A DNA stretch of 64,000 bases from Lachnospiraceae bacterium (GTDB taxonomy: Bacteria; Bacillota; Clostridia; Lachnospirales; Lachnospiraceae), in the NCBI GenBank assembly GCA_030523275.1, contig JAUNIX010000015.1, forward strand, positions 1-64,000. The letters are read 5' to 3'. The position numbers were made by a program, and so were the translations under genes. Numbering within the stretch: position 1 is the stretch's first letter; the number at the start of each line of letters is the position of its first letter. Of the stretch, positions 7,177 through 16,492 are shown piece after piece. The notes beneath the pieces are model-generated. The model saw only the letters and a program-made list of their open reading frames with translations, did not search any database and was not told the DNA's origin.

Positions 7177-9261
7177 ATGAATAAGAGATCTCGAGAAATA
7201 TTATCTCAACTAATAACAAAAACTGAATATGGACAAAAAATGTCAATTGACAATCTTGCAGATATGTTTCAAGTATCTACAAGAACAATTCGATATGATA
7301 TTAATCAAATCAATGATTTCCTCAATGAAAATGATTTAAAACCATTAAAATTAAAAAAACATGGTGTGATTCAGGTATGCAAAGATATGTCTCAGGTAAA
7401 AGATTTGTTAAAACAGGAAGAGTTTTATTCCTTTAAACTTTCTAAACAAGAAAGAATCTATTTTTCTTCTGTACTTTTGATTTGTGCAGATAATTATATA
7501 ACACTGATGGATATTGCCCAAAAATTATTTGTTAGCAGATCTACAATTGTACAGGATTTAGAGTATTTAAAGGATTATTTAAGAGAGCATCAATTATATT
7601 TGATGTCGTATTCTAATAAAGGTCTATTGTTGGAAGGGAAAGAGAGAAAACGGCGTGAATTGCTGTTTGAGATGATTCAGGAAGACAGCTCTGTATTTCG
7701 GGAATTACCAGTTTTTCAGCATTTATTAAATTGTGTATTTGATAAAGATAGAATAAATTTAGAGGATCAGAGTACAGTAGAGAAGATTATCAATGAAGCA
7801 GAAAACAGTTATGGGAGATTTCTAACAGATGAATCGTTTCGTTTTTTAACTATCTATATGGAGATATCAGTCGCTCGATTTGTAAAGGGACAGTATATTG
7901 ATGAAATGTTAGAAGAGAATACGAAATATGAGATGGCATCAGGAATCATCACTCAAATGCAACAATATTTACTTTGTAAGATTCCAGAAGAAGAGATATA
8001 TTATCTTGCTGAAATACTAAATAGAATGAAATATCTGAAAAAAACAACAAGTAATCATGAGATAGTAAAGATGCAGATTATTGTCAGAAATTTTATTGGA
8101 AGTATTTCAAAAAAAATAGGAAGAAATTTACAAGGAGATTATCTGTTTTATGAAAATTTGATTAACCATCTTGAGTCTACCTTTTCAACTGTAGGTGATT
8201 ATCAGGGAATTAGTAACGTTGTGGAAGAGGTTTTGGAGCGTTATCCAAATGTATTAAAGATAGCTGCCGATAATGTTGGTGTTTTTGAAGATTATATCGG
8301 TCGAAAGCTCTCTAATACAGAAATAGCCTATATTGTTGTGCATATCTGTGCTGCAATTGAGCGAAACAAAAATGAAAATGCACGATATTCGGTCATGATT
8401 GTTTGCAATGGAGGAATTGGAACCTCACAATTATTATTGGCGAGATTAGAAAAATTTTTTCATTTGAATGTTGTGGATGTGATTCCAGCTCACAATTTGG
8501 AGCATGCAGATTTAAGCGAGGTAGATGTTATCATATCAACGATATCTTTACAAAACAAAGGAGTGGAGTATATACAGGTCGATCCGTTGTTGACAGATGA
8601 AGATTGCATTAAAGTTGGAAAACAACTTTCGGAAATTCAACCGAAAAAAGATTCTGAACAGAATTTTGTTCAATCAACAAAAGATGCAGTGGGAACATTA
8701 GAAAAGATACAAAGTGTTCTTGAAAAAGATTTACAGACGATAGAATCGTTAAATGAAATTAAGAAAATTGTATCGCAGTATTTCCATCAAGATAAGGAAA
8801 AGCTTTTGAGTGAAATGATTCCGGCAGGAGCCATTCAATTGAATGTTATCTGTGCAGATTGGAAAGAAGCTATTCGTAAATCAGCAAAATATCTGCTGGA
8901 GAACGATGCAATTACAGAACATTATATCGACGAAATGATTCGTAATGTGATGGAAAATGGTCCATATATTGTAGTTGCACCTGGATTTGCCCTTCCACAT
9001 GAATCTTTAGATGCAGGGGCAAAAGAGGCGGGAATGAGCTTAATTCGGTTGGCGACACCTGTTCCTTTTGGAAGAGAAGAAATGGATCCGGTAGAATGGG
9101 TCTGTTGCTTAAGTGCAATTGACAAAGAGATTCATCTTAAAGCGATGTTTCATTTGGTGAATCTGTTTTATAATCAGTCATTCCGTAAGGAAATAAATCA
9201 ATGTAAAACAGGTGAAGAAGTTTTTAATACAATAAAATACTTTGAATATGAAATGAGGTAG
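7177..9261 (+). CDS. PRD-containing BglG/MtlR-type transcriptional activator with EIIB- and EIIA-like domains
   Basis: A 694-residue PTS-controlled regulator. In order: two N-terminal helix-turn-helix regions (about residues 1-60 and 85-140), two PTS regulation domains (about 180-390, with conserved His positions), an EIIB-like domain with Cys410 in IVCNGGIGTS, and a C-terminal type-2 EIIA-like domain with His608 in FALPHES. Such LicR/MtlR-like proteins activate the adjacent PTS operon when phosphorylation reports substrate and energy state. I prefer ATG 7177; GTG 7168 and ATG 7171 lie on or next to the AGGTG ribosome site. The EIIA gene follows after five bases, so the regulator is the first gene of its own target operon. 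Confidence 0.88.
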   Translation: MNKRSREILSQLITKTEYGQKMSIDNLADMFQVSTRTIRYDINQINDFLNENDLKPLKLKKHGVIQVCKDMSQVKDLLKQEEFYSFKLSKQERIYFSSVLLICADNYITLMDIAQKLFVSRSTIVQDLEYLKDYLREHQLYLMSYSNKGLLLEGKERKRRELLFEMIQEDSSVFRELPVFQHLLNCVFDKDRINLEDQSTVEKIINEAENSYGRFLTDESFRFLTIYMEISVARFVKGQYIDEMLEENTKYEMASGIITQMQQYLLCKIPEEEIYYLAEILNRMKYLKKTTSNHEIVKMQIIVRNFIGSISKKIGRNLQGDYLFYENLINHLESTFSTVGDYQGISNVVEEVLERYPNVLKIAADNVGVFEDYIGRKLSNTEIAYIVVHICAAIERNKNENARYSVMIVCNGGIGTSQLLLARLEKFFHLNVVDVIPAHNLEHADLSEVDVIISTISLQNKGVEYIQVDPLLTDEDCIKVGKQLSEIQPKKDSEQNFVQSTKDAVGTLEKIQSVLEKDLQTIESLNEIKKIVSQYFHQDKEKLLSEMIPAGAIQLNVICADWKEAIRKSAKYLLENDAITEHYIDEMIRNVMENGPYIVVAPGFALPHESLDAGAKEAGMSLIRLATPVPFGREEMDPVEWVCCLSAIDKEIHLKAMFHLVNLFYNQSFRKEINQCKTGEEVFNTIKYFEYEMR

Positions 9262-9266
9262 ACATT

Positions 9267-9749
9267 ATGATTTGGGAAGACTTGAATGAAAAGTTGATTA
9301 TACCAAAGTTAGAGGTAAAAAATTCCTCGGATGTATTTCAAAAACTTGGAGGTCTATTGGTATCTGAGGGATATTGTAAAAATACATATGTACAGGCTTT
9401 GATTGACAGAGAAAAAGAATTTCCAACTGGTATTAATATGGGGGAAATCGGCATTGCAATTCCGCATACTGATCGCGGGCACGTAAATAAGGGTGCGGTT
9501 GCAATTGGAATCTTAAAGGAACCAGTACATTTTTATCAAATGGGATTTACTGATGTAGAAGTGAACGTAAAGATCGTATTTATGCTTGCGGTGGATGATC
9601 CAGAAGCGCATTTACCGTTTTTGCAAAGAGTGTTGCAGGTATTACAGGATCAGAATGTTTTGGAAAAATTAACACATGTAACAAAGAGTCAGGAAATCAT
9701 TGAAATTGTAAAAGAAAAAGAACAAGAGCTAGAGTTGATAGCGTTATAA
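9267..9749 (+). CDS. PTS EIIA component, fructose/galactitol type
   Basis: A 160-residue PTS_EIIA_2 protein. The phosphorylated histidine is His67 in GIAIPHTDRGH. It receives phosphate from HPr and passes it to the EIIB encoded next. Length and motif match GatA-like EIIA proteins. It begins five bases after the regulator stop and is followed after 12 bases by EIIB, so translation is probably coupled. Together with the separate EIIB and EIIC genes it forms a three-protein galactitol-family permease. Confidence 0.9.
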   Translation: MIWEDLNEKLIIPKLEVKNSSDVFQKLGGLLVSEGYCKNTYVQALIDREKEFPTGINMGEIGIAIPHTDRGHVNKGAVAIGILKEPVHFYQMGFTDVEVNVKIVFMLAVDDPEAHLPFLQRVLQVLQDQNVLEKLTHVTKSQEIIEIVKEKEQELELIAL

Positions 9750-9761
9750 AGGAGAAGAATA

Positions 9762-10064
9762 ATGACAGCAGTAAATATTTTATCTATATGTGGATCAGGA
9801 ACGGTTACATCATCAATGGTAGCATCAAAATTAAAAGAAAGATTAAAAGATCGCGGTTATTCTGTGTCAACGACAGAGGCGAGACCAACAGAGGCACTAA
9901 ATCTGGCACAATCAGGGAGATTTGATGTGATTACGCATACAAGTCCATTGCCAGAGGGCGATTATGGAATTCCAACAATCAATGCATTTGCCTGTTTGAT
10001 TGGAATGGGAGAAGATCAGTTTTTTGACGATGTTGTTGCAGCGTTAAAAGCTGCTGGCAAATAA
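9762..10064 (+). CDS. PTS EIIB component, galactitol/pentitol type
   Basis: A 100-residue cytoplasmic EIIB with the phosphocysteine Cys10 in the N-terminal loop ILSICGSGTVTSSM, the standard position for GatB-like proteins. It accepts phosphate from the EIIA His67 and phosphorylates the sugar alcohol during transport through EIIC. AAAGGAG lies before the ATG. The C-terminus (from about residue 65) forms the usual final helix. Only the family is clear; the sugar specificity is judged from the downstream enzymes, which point to a pentitol. Confidence 0.9.
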   Translation: MTAVNILSICGSGTVTSSMVASKLKERLKDRGYSVSTTEARPTEALNLAQSGRFDVITHTSPLPEGDYGIPTINAFACLIGMGEDQFFDDVVAALKAAGK

Positions 10065-10127
10065 ATGAGTCGTTCGGCATGATAGTTTTACAAATTGAAA
10101 AATTGAATACAAGAAAGAGAGGTTCTT

Positions 10128-11549
10128 ATGGCTGTATTAGAATTATTAAAAGCGATTATTGATAACTTTGGTTCTGCCATCGTTGTTCCATTTATTATTT
10201 TCATTATCGCATTGATTTTCCGCGTTAAACCGGGGAAGGCATTTTTATCTGCTTTATACGCAGGCGTATCATTGGAAGGTTTCTCGTTGATCATTGGAGC
10301 ATATACACCGATTATTACACCTTTGGTTCAAAATATGTCCGATGTTATGGGAGGAATTACCGGTGTTCAGTTAAATACATTTGATGTAGGATGGCAGGCC
10401 ACTTCTGTAGTAGCCTTTGCAACAAGTGCGGGTATGATTTATCTGGGGCTTGGTATCGCATTGCAAACGATATTGTTTTTAGTGAAATGGACAAATATTT
10501 TTCAACCATCCGATTTATGGAATAATTATTCTTATATTGTTTGGGGCGCAATGGTAATTTTTAAGACTCATAACTTTGCATTAGGAATTGCATGTATGAT
10601 TTTATTGAATCTTTACAGTTTATTGATTTCTGAATTAGTAGCAAAAAGATGGTCAAAATATTACAATTATCCAAACTGCACGATTATTGCAATGCATAAT
10701 GTAGAACCTGCGATCTTTGCCGTTTTGATTGATCCATTATTAAATTTGATCGGTTTAAACAAAGTAAAATTAAATCCACAGTCCATTGAGAAAAAACTTG
10801 GTTTTATTGGGGAACCAATGACATTAGGATTTATTCTTGGTGGATTGATCGGAATTCTTGGTAACCTTGGTAATTTAGCTTCTATGGCAGGATGGGGAAG
10901 TGTATTCACTGCAGCCATTGCAACATCTGCAATTATGGCTATCTTTCCGAAAATCGCAAGCATGTTTGCACAAGCATTTGCACCGATTACTGAAGCAGCA
11001 CGCATTTTTATGAAAAATTCAGGAGATAGAGAGTGGTATATTGCTGTCAATGATGCAGTAGGATATGGGGAACCAGCTACATTGACGAGTGGTTTATTAT
11101 TAATTCCGATTATGGTAATCGTGGCTACTATTTTACCAGGAAACCAGGTTCTTCCGGTTGTTGATTTACTGGCAATTCCATATATGGTTCAGGGATTAGT
11201 AGCAGTATTTAAAGGAAACATGTCTAAGATTCTTGTAGCTGGAACCATTTGGTTTAGTTTAGGTTTGCTTATGTGTACTTATACGGCACCATTGTTTACA
11301 GAAGTGGCAAGAGGAGCAGGATTTGCGATTCCAGCAGGAGCGGCAATGATTACAAGTTTTAATATTCTTGGTAAGCCATTATTAGGATTTGTATTCCTTG
11401 CATTTTTGAGTGGCAAACCAGTATTCATTGCCATTGCAGTTATTGTTTATGCCATTGCCTTTGTTACTTTCAAAACAAAAAATGAACAGATTGTAGCATA
11501 TCTTGACCGTCAGGCTGATAAAAATGATGCAGTAGCGACAGAAGTCTAG
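10128..11549 (+). CDS. PTS EIIC permease, galactitol (Gat) family
   Basis: A 473-residue membrane permease with about ten to twelve hydrophobic segments, all in a form typical of EIIC-Gat proteins such as GatC and the arabitol and ribitol permeases. The segment GEPMTLGFILGGLIG and the later GYGEPATLTSG lie in the conserved loops expected to contact substrate. It is encoded 63 bases downstream of EIIB, with AGAGAGG before the ATG. It transports and, with EIIB, phosphorylates a polyol. The following dehydrogenase and AraD genes suggest L-arabitol or ribitol, not galactitol, because no tagatose-phosphate genes are present. Confidence 0.88.
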   Translation: MAVLELLKAIIDNFGSAIVVPFIIFIIALIFRVKPGKAFLSALYAGVSLEGFSLIIGAYTPIITPLVQNMSDVMGGITGVQLNTFDVGWQATSVVAFATSAGMIYLGLGIALQTILFLVKWTNIFQPSDLWNNYSYIVWGAMVIFKTHNFALGIACMILLNLYSLLISELVAKRWSKYYNYPNCTIIAMHNVEPAIFAVLIDPLLNLIGLNKVKLNPQSIEKKLGFIGEPMTLGFILGGLIGILGNLGNLASMAGWGSVFTAAIATSAIMAIFPKIASMFAQAFAPITEAARIFMKNSGDREWYIAVNDAVGYGEPATLTSGLLLIPIMVIVATILPGNQVLPVVDLLAIPYMVQGLVAVFKGNMSKILVAGTIWFSLGLLMCTYTAPLFTEVARGAGFAIPAGAAMITSFNILGKPLLGFVFLAFLSGKPVFIAIAVIVYAIAFVTFKTKNEQIVAYLDRQADKNDAVATEV

Positions 11550-11576
11550 ACATAGATGAATTGGAGTGAATAAAGT

Positions 11577-12869
11577 ATGAAGATTGATGTAAATGATTTT
11601 TTAAAGCCTTGTAGCTGTGGACAGAAACATGAAATCGTTGTCGATGATATTATCATCGACAGCGGTGCCATAAAGAGACTTCCGGAAATTTTAAAAAGAC
11701 CAGCTTATGCGGATAAAAAATCGTTGGTTATGATTTGTGACGAAAATACATATGAAGCGGCTGGCAAAGAAGTGGAATCGATGATTCCAAAGCTAAAAAA
11801 GGTAGTTTTAGACCCTGATAATTTACATGCAAATGAGCATGGTGTGGAAGCAGCAAAAATAGGATTAGAAAAAGCCGGACAGGTTGATCTTATGATTGCA
11901 GTCGGTTCAGGAACCATTCACGATATTACAAGATACCATGCTTATAATATGGGAATTCCATTCATATCAGTGCCGACAGCAGCAAGTGTAGATGGTTATG
12001 TATCGACGGTTGCAGCAATGACTTGGAATGGATGCAAAAAAAGTTTTACAGCAGTATCACCAGTTGTAGTAGTCGCTGATACAGATATTTATAAAAAAGC
12101 CCCTTTGATTCTTACTGCATCCGGTGTGTCGGATTTACTTGGGAAATATACCGCTTTAGCAGACTGGAAAATTTCACATGTATTAACCGATGAATATATT
12201 TGTGATGAAATTTGTGATATGGAATATAAAGCACTGGAAAGTCTGATTGCCAGTCTGGACGGCTTAACTACTGGTGATACAAAGGCTTATGAAGATTTGA
12301 TGTATGGATTGTTATTATCTGGTCTTGCAATGCAGATGACAGGAAATTCAAGACCTGCGTCAGGAGCAGAACATCACATGTCTCATTTTTGGGAAATGGA
12401 AGTATTAAATGATCCGATTGATTTCTATCATGGTGAAAAAGTTGGAGTTGGTCTTGTTCTAGCTTCTAAAATTTATCATAAAGCGGCAGAAAAATTGGTG
12501 TCTGGAGATTTTACGGTCAAAGAATCGATGGAACTTGAAGTCGATCTGATTAAAAAGAGTTACTGTAAACCTGGCATGTTCGATACAATCATGGAAGAGA
12601 ATACCCCAAACATTCTAGCCGATATTGATAGTAAAAAATTGGTTGACTGCAAAGATAAAATTGTAGAAATAATAAATGAAATTCCAACATCTGATGAACT
12701 GATTGCAATGATCGATAAAGTGCAGGGTGTCAAATCTTTAGCAGATTTAGGATTTGAAGATGATTTCCAGTCAAAAACAGCTCAGCTATCTCCTTATGTC
12801 AGACAGAGACTTACTTTTATGAGACTGTTGAAATTCTTTGATTTTTATGAGGAGGTTCTTTCATGCTAG
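11577..12869 (+). CDS. AraM/EgsA-like (sn-glycerol-1-phosphate dehydrogenase family) polyol-phosphate dehydrogenase
   Basis: A 430-residue NAD(P)-dependent metal dehydrogenase of the family that contains bacterial AraM and archaeal glycerol-1-phosphate dehydrogenase. Visible motifs are the nucleotide loop [14 protein letters not shown], the [10 protein letters not shown] stretch, the metal-binding Asp in [10 protein letters not shown], and histidines in [12 protein letters not shown] and FYHGEKVG. The N-terminal CSCGQKH segment is common in AraM proteins. Its gene lies between a polyol PTS and AraD with a seven-base overlap into araD, so I infer that it oxidises the incoming pentitol phosphate to L-ribulose 5-phosphate. 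This is inference from order; glycerol-1-phosphate activity is the characterised role of close relatives. Confidence 0.82.
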   Translation: MKIDVNDFLKPCSCGQKHEIVVDDIIIDSGAIKRLPEILKRPAYADKKSLVMICDENTYEAAGKEVESMIPKLKKVVLDPDNLHANEHGVEAAKIGLEKAGQVDLMIAVGSGTIHDITRYHAYNMGIPFISVPTAASVDGYVSTVAAMTWNGCKKSFTAVSPVVVVADTDIYKKAPLILTASGVSDLLGKYTALADWKISHVLTDEYICDEICDMEYKALESLIASLDGLTTGDTKAYEDLMYGLLLSGLAMQMTGNSRPASGAEHHMSHFWEMEVLNDPIDFYHGEKVGVGLVLASKIYHKAAEKLVSGDFTVKESMELEVDLIKKSYCKPGMFDTIMEENTPNILADIDSKKLVDCKDKIVEIINEIPTSDELIAMIDKVQGVKSLADLGFEDDFQSKTAQLSPYVRQRLTFMRLLKFFDFYEEVLSC

Positions 12870-13552
12870 AAGAATTAAAACAAAAAGTTTATGAGGCAAA
12901 TATGGAATTGCCGGCACATGGGCTTGTGACATATACATGGGGAAATGTCAGTGGAATTGATCGCAAAACAAATTTATTTGTCATAAAGCCGAGCGGTGTG
13001 CCCTATGAAGATTTGAAACCATCGGATATGGTAGTTATGAATTTAAATGGTGAAAAAGTGGAAGGAGATTTCAATCCTTCTTCAGATACACCGACTCATT
13101 TGGAATTATATAAGCAATTTTGCGAAATTGGAGGTATTGTACATACTCATTCACCATGGGCAACATCATGGGCACAGGCATCTAGAGCGATTCCATGCTA
13201 TGGAACAACACATGCAGATTATTTTTATGGAGAAATACCATGTGCCAGATCGTTGACAACAGCAGAAATAGAAGGCGAATATGAAAAGAATACTGGTCTA
13301 GCCATTATAGAAGCCTTCAAAGAGAAAAATCCAATCTATGTTCCTGGTGTTCTTTGTGCCAATCATGGTCCATTTGCATGGGGAACAGATGCAGCACAAG
13401 CGGTGCATAATGCGGTTGTATTAGAAGAGGTTGCAAAAATGGCATATCGCGCGGAACATTTACAATCGACCTTAAAAGCAGCACCGCAACATTTACAAGA
13501 TAAACATTTTTTCCGTAAACATGGAGAAAATGCATATTATGGACAAGTATAA
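12863..13552 (+). CDS. araD: L-ribulose-5-phosphate 4-epimerase
   Basis: A 229-residue class II aldolase-fold enzyme that interconverts L-ribulose 5-phosphate and D-xylulose 5-phosphate, feeding the pentose phosphate pathway. It aligns closely with E. coli AraD by eye: TWGNVS, VIKPSGV, the SSDTPTH segment with Asp75, zinc ligands His94 and His96 in VHTHSPWA, His168 in ANHGPFAWG, and the terminal KHG..AYYGQ. Its ATG overlaps the end of the dehydrogenase gene, with GAGGAGG upstream. A UlaF/SgbE assignment is possible because the three are homologous, but no ascorbate or gulonate genes are nearby. Confidence 0.92.
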   Translation: MLEELKQKVYEANMELPAHGLVTYTWGNVSGIDRKTNLFVIKPSGVPYEDLKPSDMVVMNLNGEKVEGDFNPSSDTPTHLELYKQFCEIGGIVHTHSPWATSWAQASRAIPCYGTTHADYFYGEIPCARSLTTAEIEGEYEKNTGLAIIEAFKEKNPIYVPGVLCANHGPFAWGTDAAQAVHNAVVLEEVAKMAYRAEHLQSTLKAAPQHLQDKHFFRKHGENAYYGQV

Positions 13553-13602
13553 GTAAGAATGTATTTCTATGTGCTTTCATTTTAAATTATATATTTTTCA
13601 AT

Positions 13603-13636
13603 AAAGATCTTTGTTTTTATAACAAAGGTCTTTTTG
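13603..13636 (+). terminator. Intrinsic terminator after the PTS-AraD operon
   Basis: AAAGATCTTTGTT (13603-13615) pairs with AACAAAGGTCTTT (13621-13633) with one G-U pair and a five-base loop, followed by T residues. It lies 50 bases after araD and before the MATE gene promoter region. Confidence 0.85.
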
Positions 13637-13777
13637 CATAGTGTGATATTTTTCATAAGGAAAACGGAGTATCGAAAAAAATTGTTTTATATGTTATAAG
13701 TCATATTTTTTTGTTATAATAGTTTTGTTGTTATAAAATTATGACTATTATGAACTAGGAAGGAATTGAGAATACAT

Positions 13778-15139
13778 ATGCAAGAGGAAACGAAAATAGA
13801 ACTGTTTGAGCGTACACCGATTCCAAAAGCGGTGGCAAAATTAGCGATTCCAACGATTATCAGTTGTCTGGTGATGGTCATCTATAATTTGGCAGATACT
13901 TATTTTGTGGGGATGGTTGGTGACCCAATCCAAAATGCGGCAGTTACATTGGCAGCACCGGTACTTTTGGCATTTAATGCGGTGAATAATCTGTTTGGTG
14001 TTGGAAGTTCCAGTATGATGAGTCGTGCATTAGGAAGAAAAGATTTTGATACCGTATATCGTAGCTCGGCATTTGGTTTTTATTGTGCCTTGATTTGCGG
14101 AATTTTATTTTCTTTATTATATACAACTTTTCAAAACTCTTTTTTGGTGTTGCTAGGTGCTGATGCCCAGACAATAGAGGCAACTGCATCATACCTAAAA
14201 TGGACGGTAGCATTTGGAGCAACACCGGCAATTTTAAATGTGGTACTGGCTTATTTGGTTCGTGCAGAAGGGGCAGCATTACATGCAAGTATCGGAACGA
14301 TGAGTGGCTGTCTGTTAAATATTATCCTAGATCCATTTTTTATTTTACCTTGGGGACTGAATATGGGAGCAGCCGGAGCAGGGTGTGCAACATTTCTAGC
14401 CAATTGTGTTGCCTGTATCTATTTCTTCCTATTATTGTTGTTTAAACGTGGAAATACCTATGTATGCGTCAATCCAAAGATGTTTGGTTTTGGTAAGGAA
14501 GTGTTACTTGGAGTATTGGCAGTTGGAATTCCAGCTTCAATCCAAAATCTTTTAAATGTAACTGGTATGACAGTATTAAATAATTTTACATCTGCCTTTG
14601 GTTCGGATGCAGTGGCAGCAATGGGGATTTCACAAAAAATTAATATGGTGCCACTTTATGTAGCACTGGGAATTTCACAGGGAATTATGCCATTAGTCAG
14701 TTATAATTATTCTAGTGGTAATGTAAGACGTTTAAAAGAAAGTATTTCTTTTACTGCCAAAATTGCGCTCGGATTTATGATTTGTATGACAGTCTGCTAT
14801 TATATTGGTGCTGATACATTTGTGCGTTTGTTTATGAAGAACAAGCAAATCATTGATTATGGAAGTCGGTTTTTGCATGGTATGTGCTTATCGTTGCCAT
14901 TCTTATGCACGGATTTTTTGGCTGTTGGTGTTTTCCAGGCATGTGGAATGGGAAAAGAATCTTTGACATTTGCTATTTTACGTAAAATTGTATTGGAGAT
15001 ACCAGCATTGTTTCTTTTAAATGCATTGTTTCCATTATATGGATTGGCATATGCACAAACTTGTGCGGAAGTTGTGTTGGCGATAGCAGCAGTGATTGTA
15101 TTATTGCGGATGTTTCGAAAGTTAGAGAGGAAGAGATAA
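13778..15139 (+). CDS. MATE-family multidrug/metabolite exporter
   Basis: A 453-residue integral membrane protein with about twelve hydrophobic segments arranged as two six-helix halves, the topology of MATE Na+/H+-coupled antiporters. Family landmarks include the N-terminal AIPTIISCLVMVIYNLADTY stretch, VGSSSMMSRALG and GISQGIMPLVSYNYSSG. These place it in the DinF/NorM-like group widespread in Clostridia. I use ATG 13778; an in-frame TTG at 13766 lies too close to the AGGAAGG site, and the spacing from that site to ATG 13778 is long, so the start is uncertain. The peptidase T gene follows after two bases. Substrate unknown. Confidence 0.88.
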   Translation: MQEETKIELFERTPIPKAVAKLAIPTIISCLVMVIYNLADTYFVGMVGDPIQNAAVTLAAPVLLAFNAVNNLFGVGSSSMMSRALGRKDFDTVYRSSAFGFYCALICGILFSLLYTTFQNSFLVLLGADAQTIEATASYLKWTVAFGATPAILNVVLAYLVRAEGAALHASIGTMSGCLLNIILDPFFILPWGLNMGAAGAGCATFLANCVACIYFFLLLLFKRGNTYVCVNPKMFGFGKEVLLGVLAVGIPASIQNLLNVTGMTVLNNFTSAFGSDAVAAMGISQKINMVPLYVALGISQGIMPLVSYNYSSGNVRRLKESISFTAKIALGFMICMTVCYYIGADTFVRLFMKNKQIIDYGSRFLHGMCLSLPFLCTDFLAVGVFQACGMGKESLTFAILRKIVLEIPALFLLNALFPLYGLAYAQTCAEVVLAIAAVIVLLRMFRKLERKR

Positions 15140-15141
15140 AA

Positions 15142-16383
15142 ATGAGCAAGAAAGTTGTTGAACGATTTTTAAAATATATACAAATAGAGACACCAAGTGA
15201 TGAGAATTCTAAGACAGTACCGACGACAGATTGTCAGTTCCATCTGGCAAATAGATTGGTCGCAGAGATGAAACAATTGGGAATCCATGATGCTCATGTA
15301 GATGAGAAATGCTATGTTTATGGATGGATTCCAGCTACATCAGGATATGAAAATATTCCGGCAATCGGTTTTATTTCGCATATGGATACAGTATCTGATT
15401 TTGCTGATCATGCAGTCAAACCAGTTTTGCATGAAAATTATTCAGGAAAAGACGTGGAACTTGGAATCTCGAAAAGAGTTTTGAAAGTAAGTGATTATCC
15501 GCATTTATCAGACTTAAAAGGGAGAACGCTGATTACATCGGACGGAACGACAATTCTAGGTGCAGATGATAAGGCTGGAATTGCGGAAATTTTAACGATG
15601 GCCGAATGGGTAATCAAGAAAGAAATACCACACGGAAAAATTTGTATTGCTTTTACACCAGATGAAGAAGTGGGAGCTGGAGCGGATTATTTTGATGTGA
15701 AAAAGTTTGGTGCAAATTTTGCTTATACGGTGGATGGCGGAAAAGAGGGAGAAATTGAATACGAAAATTTCAATGCGGCTTTGGCAACATTTGAAGTGCA
15801 TGGATATAATGTACATCCTGGTGATGCAAAAGATATTATGATTAATGCGGCTCTTGTTCTTATGGAGATTAATCAGATGCTGCCATCTGGGGAAACACCG
15901 CGTGATACGCAAGGTTACGAAGGATTTTATCATCTAACGAACATGAATGGAAGTATTGCTTATGCTGTTTCTTCCTATATAATAAGGGATCATGATGCAA
16001 AGCAATTTGCTAAGAGATTGGAAGTATTAAAAGAGATAGAAAGGAATCTCAATCAAAAATATGGAGAAGATACCGTTAAATTAACGATAAAGGAACAATA
16101 TCGAAATATGGCAGAAAAGATTCGTCCTTGTTTTCATTTGGTTGAAAATGCCAAAAAGGCGACGCTTGAAGTGGGAGTCGAACCACATATCGTTCCAATT
16201 CGCGGAGGTACGGATGGCGCACGACTCAGCTTTATGGGATTGCCGTGTCCTAATTTGGGAACTGGAGGTTATGCATTTCACGGACCATATGAGCACATTA
16301 CTGTGGAAGGAATGGAAGCAGTTGTGCAAATTTTAATTGAAATTATTAAAATTTATAGCAAATGGTTGGACAGAAAAAAATAG
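15142..16383 (+). CDS. pepT: Peptidase T (tripeptide aminopeptidase)
   Basis: A 413-residue M20B zinc peptidase that removes the N-terminal residue from tripeptides in the cytoplasm. Recognisable sites are FISHMDTVSD (His80, Asp82), the bridging Asp in LGADDKAG, the Glu pair in TPDEEVGAG, the AYTVDGGKEGEIEYE lid region, and the late PIRGGTDGARLS and GTGGYAFHGP motifs carrying the last zinc His. The start ATG 15142 follows AGAGAGGAAGAG and sits two bases after the MATE stop, so the two are co-transcribed. Its partner role with the exporter is not obvious; the pairing may be simple linkage. Confidence 0.95.
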   Translation: MSKKVVERFLKYIQIETPSDENSKTVPTTDCQFHLANRLVAEMKQLGIHDAHVDEKCYVYGWIPATSGYENIPAIGFISHMDTVSDFADHAVKPVLHENYSGKDVELGISKRVLKVSDYPHLSDLKGRTLITSDGTTILGADDKAGIAEILTMAEWVIKKEIPHGKICIAFTPDEEVGAGADYFDVKKFGANFAYTVDGGKEGEIEYENFNAALATFEVHGYNVHPGDAKDIMINAALVLMEINQMLPSGETPRDTQGYEGFYHLTNMNGSIAYAVSSYIIRDHDAKQFAKRLEVLKEIERNLNQKYGEDTVKLTIKEQYRNMAEKIRPCFHLVENAKKATLEVGVEPHIVPIRGGTDGARLSFMGLPCPNLGTGGYAFHGPYEHITVEGMEAVVQILIEIIKIYSKWLDRKK

Positions 16384-16407
16384 ACAGCAATAGCCTGAAG
16401 ATTTAAG

Positions 16408-16440
16408 AAAAACCCCAGAGCAGCCACTCTGGGGTTTTTC
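16408..16440. terminator. Bidirectional intrinsic terminator between pepT and lysR
   Basis: A perfect 13-bp stem: AAAAACCCCAGAG (16408-16420) and its complement at 16427-16439, loop CAGCCA. A-runs and T-runs on both sides serve pepT (+) and the LysR gene (-). It closely resembles the terminator at 46336. Confidence 0.9.
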
Positions 16441-16492
16441 GTGTTCAATAATTGTGTTGTTAAATTGATTTTACTTATTAAAATACATATTT

